A DNA stretch of 56,172 bases from Halobacteriales archaeon SW_7_65_23 (GCA_003022725.1 PXSQ01000088.1:36510-92681), one strand, 5' to 3'; shown: positions 35,664 to 44,387, counted from the first letter of the stretch. The notes: generated by a model not told the origin, from the letters alone. A program made the numbers and translations.

Positions 35664-36479
35664 ATGAGCGAGACGCTTCCTGAAGACCGGTCGGACGAGC
35701 CGATCACCGTCGAGTCGATGACGAGCGACCTCGGCGACCTCGGCGTCGACAGCGGGGACACGGTGCTCGTCCACGGCTCGCTGTCGTCGCTGGGCTGGGT
35801 CTGTGGCGGCGCGCCGGCCGTCGTCGACGCCCTGCTGGCCGCGGTCGGCGAGGACGGCACGGTCGTGATGCCGACCCACTCGCCCGGCAACCGCGACCCG
35901 ACGAACATGGGCGCCCCGCCCGTGCCCGAGTCGTGGTACGAGACGATCCGCGAGCAGATGCCGCCGTACCGCCCCGACGTGACGCCGACCCAGGGGATGG
36001 GCGCCATCGCCGAGTGCTTCCGCTCCTATCCGGCGGTGCGCCGGAGCTCTCACCCCCAGCACTCCTTCGCCGCCTGGGGTGCCGACGCCGAGTTCGTCAC
36101 CGGGAGCCACTCGCTCGATTACTCGCTGGGCGAGGAGTCACCGCTCGCCCGCGTGTACGACTGCGACGGGCAGGTGCTGTTCCTGGGGACGACGCACGCG
36201 ACCAACACCTCGTTCCACCTTGCGGAGTACCGCGGTGACCTCGACATCGAGACGATGTCGAGCTGTAGTGCGGTGCTGGTCGACGGCGACCGCGAGTGGG
36301 TGAAGTGGGAGGATCTCGCCAGCGACGACAGTGATTTCCAGGAGTGTGGTGACGCCTTCGAGCGCGAGCATCCCGACGCCGTCGCGACGGGGCGGGTCGG
36401 CGTCGGCGCGTCGAAACTCATAGACCAGCGCCGGCTCGTCGACTTCGCCGCCGAATGGTTCGCGGCAAACCGGGAGTAA
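35664..36479 (+). CDS. AAC(3)-like N-acetyltransferase
   Basis: The 271-residue protein has the antibiotic N3-acetyltransferase (YokD-like) fold: LVHGSLSSLGWVCGG start, TPTQGMGAIAECFR, the conserved SSHPQHSFAAWG segment and HATNTSFHLAEY near the active site. Known members acetylate aminoglycosides with acetyl-CoA, but haloarchaeal ribosomes do not make this a likely natural role, so another amine is probably the substrate. ATG 35664 is preceded by AGCTTATGG at about 35633-35641, a well-placed TATA-like box; the upstream 46-residue extension is not family-like. Confidence 0.88.
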   Translation: MSETLPEDRSDEPITVESMTSDLGDLGVDSGDTVLVHGSLSSLGWVCGGAPAVVDALLAAVGEDGTVVMPTHSPGNRDPTNMGAPPVPESWYETIREQMPPYRPDVTPTQGMGAIAECFRSYPAVRRSSHPQHSFAAWGADAEFVTGSHSLDYSLGEESPLARVYDCDGQVLFLGTTHATNTSFHLAEYRGDLDIETMSSCSAVLVDGDREWVKWEDLASDDSDFQECGDAFEREHPDAVATGRVGVGASKLIDQRRLVDFAAEWFAANRE

Positions 36480-36521
36480 GTACCCGACCGCCGCGTCAGC
36501 GTCACGTGCGGAACGCCCGCG

Positions 36522-37145
36522 TCAGAACCATGCGAGGAATGCGACGCCGAACAGCACCTGCGGGATCAGCACGAGCCCGAAGACCGGACCGCTCCAGTCC
36601 AGCACCGTCCGGCCGTCCAGCGGGCCGAACGGGATCATGTTGAACACGCCGAGGAACACGTTGATCAGCACGCCCATCCGGCAGAGCTCCGCGACGAACC
36701 CGCCGCCCGCAATGAGGAAGCCAGCCAAAAACAGGACGGCGAGCCCGGCGTTCGTGACGGGGCCGGCGACGGCGACGATCCCGTTCTGTCGCTTGGTGAT
36801 CCGGCCGCGGTGGTAGACGGCGCCGGGTGCGGCGATCAGGAAGCCGGCGACGCCCGAGGCGATCGCGAGTCCGAGCATCGAGTAATCCGCGCGGAAGGCG
36901 GCGAGCTGTCCGAAGCGGATGGCGACGACCTTGTGAGCGAGTTCGTGTAGCAGAAAGCCGGTGCCGACGGTCACGAGACTCCTCGCGAACAGTGGCCCGA
37001 GGCTCCTGACGTACTCGGCGGTCAGTCCTTCGGAGAACTGGATCGGTTCGAGAAACAGCGTGAACGCCAGCGCGAGCGCGAGCCAGGCTACGGTGAGGTC
37101 GCGCAGTTCCGACCGTGCGAAGCGGATGCCTGCTACTTGAAACAT
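36522..37145 (-). CDS. Site-2 protease family membrane metalloprotease (M50)
   Basis: The 207-residue membrane protein has the zinc motif HELAHK in a helix near residue 67 and the second motif NMIPFGPLDGRTVLDW near the C-terminus, where Asp is the third ligand. About five to six helices are present. Site-2 proteases cut membrane-bound substrates, often regulators. The gene starts 4 bases after the stop of the TraB-family gene, so both are in one operon, which suggests a shared role in membrane protein processing. Confidence 0.9.
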   Translation of the reverse strand: MFQVAGIRFARSELRDLTVAWLALALAFTLFLEPIQFSEGLTAEYVRSLGPLFARSLVTVGTGFLLHELAHKVVAIRFGQLAAFRADYSMLGLAIASGVAGFLIAAPGAVYHRGRITKRQNGIVAVAGPVTNAGLAVLFLAGFLIAGGGFVAELCRMGVLINVFLGVFNMIPFGPLDGRTVLDWSGPVFGLVLIPQVLFGVAFLAWF

Positions 37146-37149
37146 GATG

Positions 37150-38727
37150 TTAGGTCAGCGTGTCCCAGATCAGCCGCGCACTCCGGGCTGCCCCGTCGAG
37201 CATCAATTCGCCGAGGCCGCCGATCCCACCGACGTCGGCGGCGAAGTACGGCAGAAACACCGTCGCGAACAGGACGCTCGCGATGAAGCTCCCGACGTTG
37301 GTCAGCGCGACGACGAGGATCAGCCGGAAGGTGGGCACCTCGTCGCGCATGCGCTTGAGCAGCTCCAGGATCGGCGTCTCCTCGTCGGCCAGCATCTCGT
37401 TGAGTTTGCTGATGTCGCCGACGTTCACCTTCGTGTACCGGAGTTCGACGTAGCCGGCGAACCAGCCGGGCGCGAGCAGCGGGTTGACGCTCGTCAGCCA
37501 CGCCACGGCGCCGCCGACGCCCGCGCTGGTCCAGTGAGCGCCCGCCAAAAGCGCCAGTCCCGCGGCGATGATCCCGTTGACGAGGAACCACGCCACGAAC
37601 AGCCGGAGCAGCCAGAAGTTCTCGACGCCGGCCATCGCCAGCAGCACGAAGAAGGCGAAAAAGCCTACCGTGAGCGCGTAGCCGACGGCCTTGTACAGCA
37701 CCGACGCCACCCGGCTCCCTTCCACGTCGCCGACCAGCGACTCCGCGGGTGGCAGCGTCTCGGGCGCGTCGAGGTAGCGCTCGATCCCCTCGCGGTGGCC
37801 CGCGCCGACGACCGCGACCACGTCGTAGCCCGCGTCCCGGAGCGCGATCAGCCGGTAGGCGATGTAGGCGTCGCGCTCGTCGATCAGCGCCTCGGCGCCG
37901 CCCGGCGAGAACCGCCGAAACTCCTCCATCATCGCGGTCACGACGTCGGCGTCCGTGAGCCGGTCGAGGTCGATCTCTTCTTGGGTGTCTACGTCGCCGG
38001 CCGCCCTGACGAGCAGGGCGCCGATGGGCACGCCGACGGCCACGGCGATCAGGCCCCCCACGAGCAGCGTGTCGGCAAAGCCCGCCAGCGTCCCGATGAG
38101 GCCGCCGACGATCGGAATCCCGAGGTCGGCGCCGATCCCGGCGGGGACGAGAAACGGCCCGGCGACGACCCCGGCGATGAAGGCGATAAACAGCCCGACG
38201 AACATGCCGAGGCTCAACCCGACCGTCCAGGGACCGCCCATCTCGACCAACAACGCCGCGACGATCGAGAGCTTCTCGCGGCGGCGCATCCGCGTCCAGA
38301 GCCGCCGCACCGTCTCCTGGATGTCCCGGTCGACCAGCGCGACGCCCGACCCCACCGACTCGGCTTTCTCGATGGCGGCCATCATGTCCGCGCCCGGTTC
38401 GATGTCGAACCGGTCGCCCAGCCGCGCTTGCACGTACGAGAGCATCCAGTAGGCGAGAAACTGGTAGACGGTCTTGCCCGAGATCAGGTCGCCGGCCTCG
38501 ATGTCGTCGGGCGTCTCGCCGTTCATCCGCTTGTAGCGGGTCTCGTCGAGTTCGACCGCGACCACGTCCGGCCGCCGTTCCTCGATCGTCCGCTCGACCT
38601 CCTCGACGCTGTCCCGGGAGACGTGTGCGGTCCCGACGACGGTCACGGATCCCTCTCCGGAGGCCGATTGCGGCGCGACAGCCGTCTCCTCGGCCGGGAG
38701 TACGTCCTCGGAGTCCCCCTCGCTCAT
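37150..38727 (-). CDS. TraB/GumN family membrane protein
   Basis: The 525-residue protein has an N-terminal TraB domain: VTVVGTAHVSRDSVEEVE, VVAVELDETRYKRM, ALVDRDIQET and, later, VVAVVGAGHREGI, with conserved GTAH and GxGH histidines resembling the Tiki/EreA metal-site family. Membrane helices interrupt it (about 165-235) and dominate the C-terminal half. The founding member PrgY limits pheromone activity, and related folds are proteases, so peptide processing is plausible. It is upstream of and coupled to the site-2 protease gene, and divergent from the bactofilin-like gene. Confidence 0.88.
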   Translation of the reverse strand: MSEGDSEDVLPAEETAVAPQSASGEGSVTVVGTAHVSRDSVEEVERTIEERRPDVVAVELDETRYKRMNGETPDDIEAGDLISGKTVYQFLAYWMLSYVQARLGDRFDIEPGADMMAAIEKAESVGSGVALVDRDIQETVRRLWTRMRRREKLSIVAALLVEMGGPWTVGLSLGMFVGLFIAFIAGVVAGPFLVPAGIGADLGIPIVGGLIGTLAGFADTLLVGGLIAVAVGVPIGALLVRAAGDVDTQEEIDLDRLTDADVVTAMMEEFRRFSPGGAEALIDERDAYIAYRLIALRDAGYDVVAVVGAGHREGIERYLDAPETLPPAESLVGDVEGSRVASVLYKAVGYALTVGFFAFFVLLAMAGVENFWLLRLFVAWFLVNGIIAAGLALLAGAHWTSAGVGGAVAWLTSVNPLLAPGWFAGYVELRYTKVNVGDISKLNEMLADEETPILELLKRMRDEVPTFRLILVVALTNVGSFIASVLFATVFLPYFAADVGGIGGLGELMLDGAARSARLIWDTLT

Positions 38728-38744
38728 CGTGGCTCCCTATCCAC

Positions 38745-38758
38745 CCCCGCTTTACAAG
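38745..38758. promoter_or_regulatory. TATA-like box in the TraB/bactofilin divergent spacer
   Basis: CTTTACAAGG lies about 24-31 nt before GTG 38776, in a spacer of only 48 bases. It supports GTG 38776 as the leaderless start of the bactofilin-like gene. Confidence 0.4.
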
Positions 38759-38775
38759 GGTTTCGAGGCGACCGC

Positions 38776-39275
38776 GTGAGTGACGTGGAGATGCTCAGCG
38801 GCGGCAACGACGTCGCCTCGACGACGGTGCGAACATCAACGGCGACATCATCGCCGAGGGGAACCTGGCACTCGACGCCGGCACCAGCGTCGACGGAGAC
38901 GTCGATGTCATTGGCGGCGTCGACATCGACGGGAACTCCTGGATCGAGGGGTCGGTCGACGCGACGGGGGACGTCACCCTCAACTCCGAGGGGTCCGGCC
39001 CGGTGACCGTCGGCGGCAAAATCACGACGGAGGGCAACGTCAACGTAGAAGGCGGCTCGACCGTCGAAGGGGATATCGAATCGACGAACAGCGGGACGAT
39101 CGACGTAACAGATGGGACGGTCCTCGGTGCTCTGGCGACCCAGGAGGATGTCGATGTCGACAGTAGTGATATCCAGGGACACGTGTACGAGGACAACGGC
39201 TTCTCTTGCAGCAGTTCGACGATCAACGGCCAGAACTGCGGTTCGTACGCGCCCCAGGATTACGACGATTATTGA
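38776..39275 (+). pseudogene. Bactofilin-like (polymer-forming) gene with a frameshift near its start
   Basis: From about 38826 to 39275 one frame encodes regular short beta repeats of the type INGDIIAEGNLALDAGTSV, VDGDVDVIGGVDIDG and GNVNVEGGSTVEGDIES, typical of polymer-forming beta-helix proteins, ending in a Cys-containing tail and DYDDY. That frame has no initiator before GTG 39003. The natural start, GTG 38776 (VSDVEMLSGGNDV), lies in another frame, which switches at about 38812-38828. A single lost base would explain this. Either the gene is inactive, it is recoded, or the sequence has an error. Confidence 0.7.
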
Positions 39276-39406
39276 CCTGCGTTGTCACTTCTGGCTCGCC
39301 GGTCCCCTGATACGGACTACTCTGACCCGTTCCGGGACTGCATCACAGAACAGGCAGGGCCCGAGATTACCCAGGCGAATCTGTGGCGGCACAATCTCAA
39401 CAGTCG

Positions 39407-39625
39407 CTATTCCTCGGTCGGCGGATGCCAGAAGATGCCGTCACCGATCGCCGCACAGCACGCTGCGGCCCCGACGCCGACGGCGAACGCGTGGCGGTCG
39501 AACAGCTGCACGCCGAGCGCGTACCCGGCGACGAACAGCAGCGGGAGGGCCGTGAGGATGACGTCCGCTCGCGTGAATCCGCCGAGCCACCCGGCGACAC
39601 GTCCCACGGGGTCGGTCTGGCTCAT
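39407..39625 (-). CDS. Small membrane protein (72 aa)
   Basis: The protein starts MSQTDPVGRVAGWLGGF and has two hydrophobic segments (about 23-40 and 47-62). The ATG overlaps the stop of the upstream RHH gene (ATGA), so translation is coupled. It may anchor or be controlled with the RHH protein. No family recognised. Confidence 0.7.
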   Translation of the reverse strand: MSQTDPVGRVAGWLGGFTRADVILTALPLLFVAGYALGVQLFDRHAFAVGVGAAACCAAIGDGIFWHPPTEE

Positions 39626-39822
39626 TCCATGTACCCCAGGTCCCGCAGTTTCTGTCCGATCAGGCGGGCCTCCTCGTCGCTGATAGCGTCTTCGGACTCC
39701 ATCTCCCGGACGACCAGGTGCTTGACGAACTCCTTGACCGACCCGAACGGCTCGTCCTCGATGTACACCTCCACGTCCTCGACGAACTCCTTGCGCAGTG
39801 AAATCGTCGTGTACTCGGCCAT
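39622..39822 (-). CDS. Ribbon-helix-helix DNA-binding protein
   Basis: The 66-residue protein opens with a beta-strand MAEYTTISLRKEFVEDVE followed by two helices, the ribbon-helix-helix pattern of CopG- or antitoxin-like regulators. The remaining part (SEDAISDEEARLIGQKLRDLGYME) is helical. A TATA-like CTTATAAGC at about 39842-39850 lies 20-28 nt upstream. ATG 39828 is an alternative start two codons earlier. It overlaps a small membrane protein gene, an arrangement reminiscent of toxin-antitoxin pairs, but no toxin fold is visible. Confidence 0.78.
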   Translation of the reverse strand: MAEYTTISLRKEFVEDVEVYIEDEPFGSVKEFVKHLVVREMESEDAISDEEARLIGQKLRDLGYME

Positions 39823-39841
39823 ACCCACAGTACCGGCTCCA

Positions 39842-39850
39842 GGCTTATAA
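39842..39850 (-). promoter_or_regulatory. TATA-like box for the RHH operon
   Basis: The palindromic CTTATAAGC motif is followed at normal distance by the RHH start on the reverse strand. Being symmetrical, it could also be read forward, but the next forward gene is 100 bases away. Confidence 0.5.
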
Positions 39851-39951
39851 GCGTTAATTACATTTAATTACCACCGTGCAGTGCGGGAGGTCGGGCGCGC
39901 AGATCCCTGGCGAAGGGTCTTTGTCCGCCAGCCTCCAACCGCGGGCTATCG

Positions 39952-41394
39952 ATGCGCACACCGCCGGACGCTGACCGTGATGGGGGAGCAGAATCGGGTC
40001 GGGACGGGACGGGGAGCACGTCGGACCGGGACGGGAGCGAAACCACGTCGAGACGCGAGTACCTCGCGGGTCTGGGCGCGGCGGCCGGCCTCACGGGCGC
40101 CGGGATCGCCGGCGGGCTCGCGGGCTGTGTCGAGTTGCCGACGACGCAGGTGACCTACGACCTCGACCAGGAATCGTTCGACCCGCCGTCGCTACCGTAC
40201 GATCAGACGTATCCGGACGACGAGGACGTCACGATGTTCCGCCGCGGGCTCCGGCGGTTGGGCTACTACCCCGGCGAGACGGTGCCGGACGCAGTGACGA
40301 CGAACTGGGAGCGACCGACGAACCTCCGGTGTCACAACGCCGCCAAGGCGAGCCCGCTGGTCGCGCCGGGCGGCGACACCGTCCTCGTCCCTGCCGACAC
40401 CGGAAAGATGCACGCTGTGACGCCGAAGGGCGAGCACCTGTGGACGACCGAAACTCCGGCGACCCGGCAGGGCTTTCATGCGACGCCGGTGATCGTCGAC
40501 GGTGTCGCCTACCTCGGCGGCTACGACGGCGCCAACGTCAACCAGGACGCCGGGATGTACGCCTTCGACGTCGAGACTGGCGAGGTGCTGTGGCGGACCG
40601 AGGAGATGCACGGCTCGGTCGCCATCGGCTCCAGCGCGGGCTACTGGGACGGCTATCTGTTCGTGATCGTCGAGCACCGCTATCCCCGCCAGAAGGGCGA
40701 ACTCTGGGTGTTCGAGGCCGAGTCCGGCACGCCCGTGTTCTCCGACGACCGGATCGACGGGATGCCCCACCCGACGGTCGCAATCTACCCCGAGTACGAG
40801 CGCCTCCTGACGGGGTCGAACGACGGTCTCGTGTACTGCTGGGAGTTCCCCTCACTGGAGTTCGCCTGGAGCTTCGAGACCGATGCGGAGGTGAAGGGGC
40901 CGATCGCGCTGTACGACGGCGCCGCGTTCGTCGGCTCCTGGGACTCGAACTGCTACCGCCTCGACGTCACCGACGGCAGCGAGGACTGGTCGTTCGAAAC
41001 CGGCGGGATCGTGATGTCCGCGCCCGCAGTCGACCCCGAGAGCGGGATCGTCTACTTCGGCAGCGACGACTGGCACATCTACGCGCTCGACGCGGGGACG
41101 GGCGAGGAGGTGTGGTCGACCGACGTCGGCGGGCGCGTGATGGGTGCGCTCACCGTCACGTCGGACGCGGTGCTCGCGGGCACGACCGCCGGCGAGGTCG
41201 TCGCGCTGGAGAAAGACACCGGCGACCTCCGCTGGTTCGTCGAGACCCGAGGGCAGGCGACCAGCGCACCGGTCCCTCACGACGGCCGCATCTTCGCCGC
41301 CGAGCGTGCGGTCATGTCCGGTTGCTGGGACGAGGATTCGCCCGAGGAGGTGCAGGCTCCCGGGCACACCTACTGTCTGGTCGACGCGGAGTGA
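39952..41394 (+). CDS. Tat-exported lipoprotein with PQQ-type beta-propeller
   Basis: The 480-residue protein has a long N-terminal tail, a twin-arginine signal (SRREYLAGLGAAAGLTG) and a lipobox LAGC at C59, so it should leave by the Tat system and be lipid-anchored on the cell surface. The mature part is a PQQ-like eight-bladed propeller with repeats of the type YAFDVETGEVLW, YALDAGTGEEVW and VALEKDTGDLRW. Cofactor-binding residues of true PQQ dehydrogenases were not identified; many haloarchaeal members are thought to be structural or binding proteins. A paralogue at 41655-43061 faces it. Confidence 0.88.
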   Translation: MRTPPDADRDGGAESGRDGTGSTSDRDGSETTSRREYLAGLGAAAGLTGAGIAGGLAGCVELPTTQVTYDLDQESFDPPSLPYDQTYPDDEDVTMFRRGLRRLGYYPGETVPDAVTTNWERPTNLRCHNAAKASPLVAPGGDTVLVPADTGKMHAVTPKGEHLWTTETPATRQGFHATPVIVDGVAYLGGYDGANVNQDAGMYAFDVETGEVLWRTEEMHGSVAIGSSAGYWDGYLFVIVEHRYPRQKGELWVFEAESGTPVFSDDRIDGMPHPTVAIYPEYERLLTGSNDGLVYCWEFPSLEFAWSFETDAEVKGPIALYDGAAFVGSWDSNCYRLDVTDGSEDWSFETGGIVMSAPAVDPESGIVYFGSDDWHIYALDAGTGEEVWSTDVGGRVMGALTVTSDAVLAGTTAGEVVALEKDTGDLRWFVETRGQATSAPVPHDGRIFAAERAVMSGCWDEDSPEEVQAPGHTYCLVDAE

Positions 41395-41416
41395 GGACGG
41401 TTGCCCGGCAATCAGT

Positions 41417-41587
41417 TTAGGGTCGCCCGCCGGCCACGCCGCTCCCGATCGCCGCCTCGCAGTCGTTGCAGGCGACGACGTAGAACCGTTTTGAGGCCTT
41501 GAAAATCCCGACGTTCGAGTCCATGTCGACGAAGTCGATGTCTGACTGATCTAAAATGTCGCTGTCACATTCAGGGCAGTGTACCAT
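41417..41587 (-). CDS. Small zinc-ribbon protein (56 aa)
   Basis: The protein begins MVHCPECDSDILDQSDIDF and later has VVACNDCEAAIGSG, two CxxC pairs spaced 34 residues apart, a classical zinc ribbon. Short C4 ribbon proteins of this kind are common in haloarchaea and usually bind nucleic acid or partner proteins. It sits between the two facing propeller lipoproteins and on the strand of the second one, about 67 bases after that gene. Codon use looks fully coding. Confidence 0.82.
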   Translation of the reverse strand: MVHCPECDSDILDQSDIDFVDMDSNVGIFKASKRFYVVACNDCEAAIGSGVAGGRP

Positions 41588-41654
41588 ACCGACTGCTTGG
41601 CGAAGGCGCGGAAAATAGTTGTGGTGATGTCACCTTCCGCCGGTGGGCCCGCCG

Positions 41655-43061
41655 TCACTCGTCCGGCGTGAGGCAGTACGCGTGGCCGGGCTCTTCCATG
41701 ATCGTCTCCTGGTCGTCGTCGTAGTAGTTGGAGTAGACGGCGCGTTCCGCGTAGTAGATGTTGCCGTCGACGGGCCGGGCACCGCTCGTGACCCGGCCGC
41801 GGTTCGGGACGCGCCAGATCCGCTCGCCGGTGTCGGCGTCCAGCGCGTACAGGTGGGTGTCGTACGAGCCCGCCATGATCGTCCTGTCGGCGAGCGACAG
41901 CGCGCCGATCACGCGCCCGTGGACGTTCTCCCGCCAGAGCGCATCGCCGCTCGCGGCGTCCAGCGCGTACACGTAGCCGTTGTCGCTGCCGAAGTAGACG
42001 ATCCCTGCCTCCGGATCGACCGCCGGGTTGGACATGATCGAGCGGCCCGTGTCGAACGCCCAGACCCCCTCGCCGGTTTCGAGGTCGATGCAGTGGACGT
42101 GGTTGTCCCAGGAGCCGACGTACCCCCGGCCGTCGTAGGCCGCGACCGTCCCCTTGATCTCCGCGCCGAGGGTGAACTCGCCGCCGGCCTTCTCCTGGCC
42201 GGTCGGGCCGCCCTCCGGGCCGGCCTGGTACGACCAGGCGAACTCCAGCGCCGGATACTCCCAGCAGTACACCTTGCCGTCGTTGGACCCGGCGAAGATC
42301 TTCCCGGCGTCGCGGTCGATCGTCGGCGAGGGGTGGGGCTGGCCCCACATGCGGTCGTCGTGCCAGATCGGCTCGCCGGCCTCGGGGTCGATCGCCCACA
42401 GCGCGCCCGAGGAGGGGCTGCCGTACTCGACGATGAAGTAGAGGACGCCGTCGTGGTAGGCCGGGCTGGAGCCGACTGCGAGCGTCCCGTTGAGCGTCGC
42501 AGGCTCGATCTTCCACTCGATTATGCCGGTTTCGACGTCCAGCGCGTACATGGCGCCGTCGTAGCCGCCGATGTAGGCGGTGTCGCCGACAACCGTCGGC
42601 GAGCCGTGAAAGCCCAGCTCCGTCGCGTCGGTCAGCGTCGCCCACTGCTTGCGTCCCGCCGGGTTGTACGCGTCGACCCAGCCGCTGTCGCCGGCGAAGA
42701 TGATCCGATCGCCGTCGAGCGTCGGCATCGGCGTCGACTTCGCGGCGGTGTGGCCGACGACGTTCGTCGGGAATGCCCAGTTTTTCGACACCGACCGCGG
42801 CACGGTCTCGTCCGGATAGTACCCCTGGCGCCGGAGGTTCGCCTGGAACATGTTCACGTCCTCGGGGTAGCTCTCGTCCGCACCGGGGTTGTTGTCGACA
42901 GTAGGCTCGCTGTTCTCCTCGGTGCCACCGAGCTGGAGCTGGGCACAGCCCGCCAGCCCGAGGGCGCCAGCCCCCGCGACGGCGCCGAGCAGCCGGCGTC
43001 TCGACGGCGTGATGGTCACGTTCCCTGAAGGCGTCGGGGTCGGATCGTCGGAGGGGTTCAT
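41655..43061 (-). CDS. Tat-exported lipoprotein with PQQ-type beta-propeller (paralogue)
   Basis: The 468-residue protein carries the Tat signal SRRRLLGAVAGAGALG and lipobox LAGC at C39. The propeller shares marked segments with the forward paralogue: LRR-GYYP-ETVP near the start, IGGYDGAMYALDVETG, GSNDGKVYCWEYPALEFAWS, PAVDPEAGIVYFGSD and the C-terminal EEPGHAYCL. It probably arose by duplication with inversion. An insertion around residues 260-285 (GPEGGPTGQEKAGGEFTLG) is absent from the other copy. Surface-anchored; ligand unknown. The small upstream frame at 43063 ends 1 base before its start. Confidence 0.9.
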   Translation of the reverse strand: MNPSDDPTPTPSGNVTITPSRRRLLGAVAGAGALGLAGCAQLQLGGTEENSEPTVDNNPGADESYPEDVNMFQANLRRQGYYPDETVPRSVSKNWAFPTNVVGHTAAKSTPMPTLDGDRIIFAGDSGWVDAYNPAGRKQWATLTDATELGFHGSPTVVGDTAYIGGYDGAMYALDVETGIIEWKIEPATLNGTLAVGSSPAYHDGVLYFIVEYGSPSSGALWAIDPEAGEPIWHDDRMWGQPHPSPTIDRDAGKIFAGSNDGKVYCWEYPALEFAWSYQAGPEGGPTGQEKAGGEFTLGAEIKGTVAAYDGRGYVGSWDNHVHCIDLETGEGVWAFDTGRSIMSNPAVDPEAGIVYFGSDNGYVYALDAASGDALWRENVHGRVIGALSLADRTIMAGSYDTHLYALDADTGERIWRVPNRGRVTSGARPVDGNIYYAERAVYSNYYDDDQETIMEEPGHAYCLTPDE

Positions 43062-43062
43062 T

Positions 43063-43365
43063 TCAAGTACCGAACAGTACGCCGGAGCCGATGAAAAGGC
43101 TCACGATGCTCTGTGGCAGGTTCGCAGAGTCGAAGTCGATTCGAAGTTCGTCAGGATCATCTCTTTCCCATCCGAGGCTCCCCGTATGACGACGCTGCTG
43201 CTCGCCGCCACCGGTGCCGGCGTCCACGCCGAACCGATCGCCGGTGTCGTGTTGTCGGCCATTCGGTCGTGAACGCACCCCGTGGTCAAGCCCCGGGCCA
43301 GTCGCCTTGTACCGCCTGTACACTCCGGCTCCGCGGAGATAAACCTCAACATACTGCCGCTTCAC
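43063..43365 (-). CDS. Hypothetical protein upstream of the propeller lipoprotein
   Basis: The frame encodes up to 100 residues and ends DELRIDFDSANLPQSIVSLF plus a hydrophobic tail (IGSGVLFGT), 1 base before the lipoprotein ATG. That junction suggests coupling. The middle (RSRPNGRQHDTGDRFG) looks less natural, and another frame of the same strand from ATG 43263 is also open, so a frameshift is possible. GTG 43323 would fit the TATA-like GGTTTATCTC near 43339-43348. Treat as tentative. Confidence 0.4.
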   Translation of the reverse strand: MKRQYVEVYLRGAGVYRRYKATGPGLDHGVRSRPNGRQHDTGDRFGVDAGTGGGEQQRRHTGSLGWERDDPDELRIDFDSANLPQSIVSLFIGSGVLFGT

Positions 43366-43424
43366 TACGCCAGCTTGAATAGCCTGGAACTGCGACTCTC
43401 AGCAAACGATCGGTCCCTCCCCGC

Positions 43425-44387
43425 ATGAGACAGAACCTCCGCATAGTCGCCCTCGCCCTCCTCTGCGTCCTGGCGATCGGGGTTGCAGCGGCGACGCTGA
43501 GCTCGACGGTCGACCCCGGCGACGGTGACGGCTCCGGCTCGGGTTCCGGTAGCACCGGCCCGGGCACGGGTGACGAGCCGGACCTCGACTCCTCTTCCAG
43601 CGACGAGCTCCAGGAGACGGGCGGCGGGGAGCCCGAGCAGCAGTGGGAGTACTGCTACGAACCGCTGGACGAACAGCCGATCTACGTGCTGCTGTTCGGC
43701 GTGCCGGTGATGGCCGGGATGATCGTTAGCCTGTTCGCCGACGGGCGCCGCGGGTTCGCGGCGGCGATGTTCATCTTCTGGCCGGCGCTGATTCTCGTGC
43801 TCATCCTCACCGCCGGCTGTGAGCCGCCGCCGAGCCAGCAGGCAGCCGAGGACGCGGTCAACAGCACGCAGGAAGCCGTCTCGTCGGCGAGCGGCGACGG
43901 GGGTGACGACCGCACGTTCACCGCCCCGATGTCGCTGATCGTACTCCTGCTGTTGGTCGCCTCCGTCGGGATCGTCGCCGCCGTCCTGCTGCGGTCCGAC
44001 GGCGAGGAGGCCGACGAGCTCCGCGCCGAGCCCGACCTGGACGGCGAGGCGCGCCGGGCGGCGATCGGCTCCGCCGCCGGCGAGGCCGCCGACCGGATCG
44101 AGGACGACGCCGACCTCGGCAACGAGGTGTACCGCGCCTGGGCGGAGATGGCCGGGCCGCTGCCGGTCGACCAGCCCGAGACGAGCACGCCCGCGGAGTT
44201 CGCCGACGCCGCGACCGACGCCGGCATCGATCCCGGCGACGTCGGGGAGCTGACCGACCTCTTCGAGGAGGTCCGGTACGGGACCGCCGAGGCGACCGCC
44301 GAGCGCGAACAGCAGGCGGTCGCGGCGCTGCGCCGCATCGAGCGCCATTACGCCGACTCAGCCCCGGGGCGTGATTCGGATGCGTAG
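43425..44387 (+). CDS. DUF4129 domain membrane protein
   Basis: Of 320 residues, 1-25 form a signal or anchor helix, followed by a Gly/Ser/Asp linker. Two membrane segments lie at about 86-103 and 107-125, with another at 168-186, and a cytoplasmic DUF4129 domain is near 225-315 (NEVYRAWAEMAGPLPVDQPETSTPAEFA-type pattern and FEEVRYG). DUF4129 proteins occur with DUF58 and MoxR ATPases and with transglutaminase-like proteins in cell envelope functions. It overlaps the start of the next gene and heads a four-gene unit. Confidence 0.88.
   Translation: MRQNLRIVALALLCVLAIGVAAATLSSTVDPGDGDGSGSGSGSTGPGTGDEPDLDSSSSDELQETGGGEPEQQWEYCYEPLDEQPIYVLLFGVPVMAGMIVSLFADGRRGFAAAMFIFWPALILVLILTAGCEPPPSQQAAEDAVNSTQEAVSSASGDGGDDRTFTAPMSLIVLLLLVASVGIVAAVLLRSDGEEADELRAEPDLDGEARRAAIGSAAGEAADRIEDDADLGNEVYRAWAEMAGPLPVDQPETSTPAEFADAATDAGIDPGDVGELTDLFEEVRYGTAEATAEREQQAVAALRRIERHYADSAPGRDSDA

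Noticed and set aside
37144-39006. 620-codon forward frame opposite the TraB gene
   Set aside because: Low-complexity shadow of TraB; only its last part overlaps the true N-terminus of the bactofilin-like gene.
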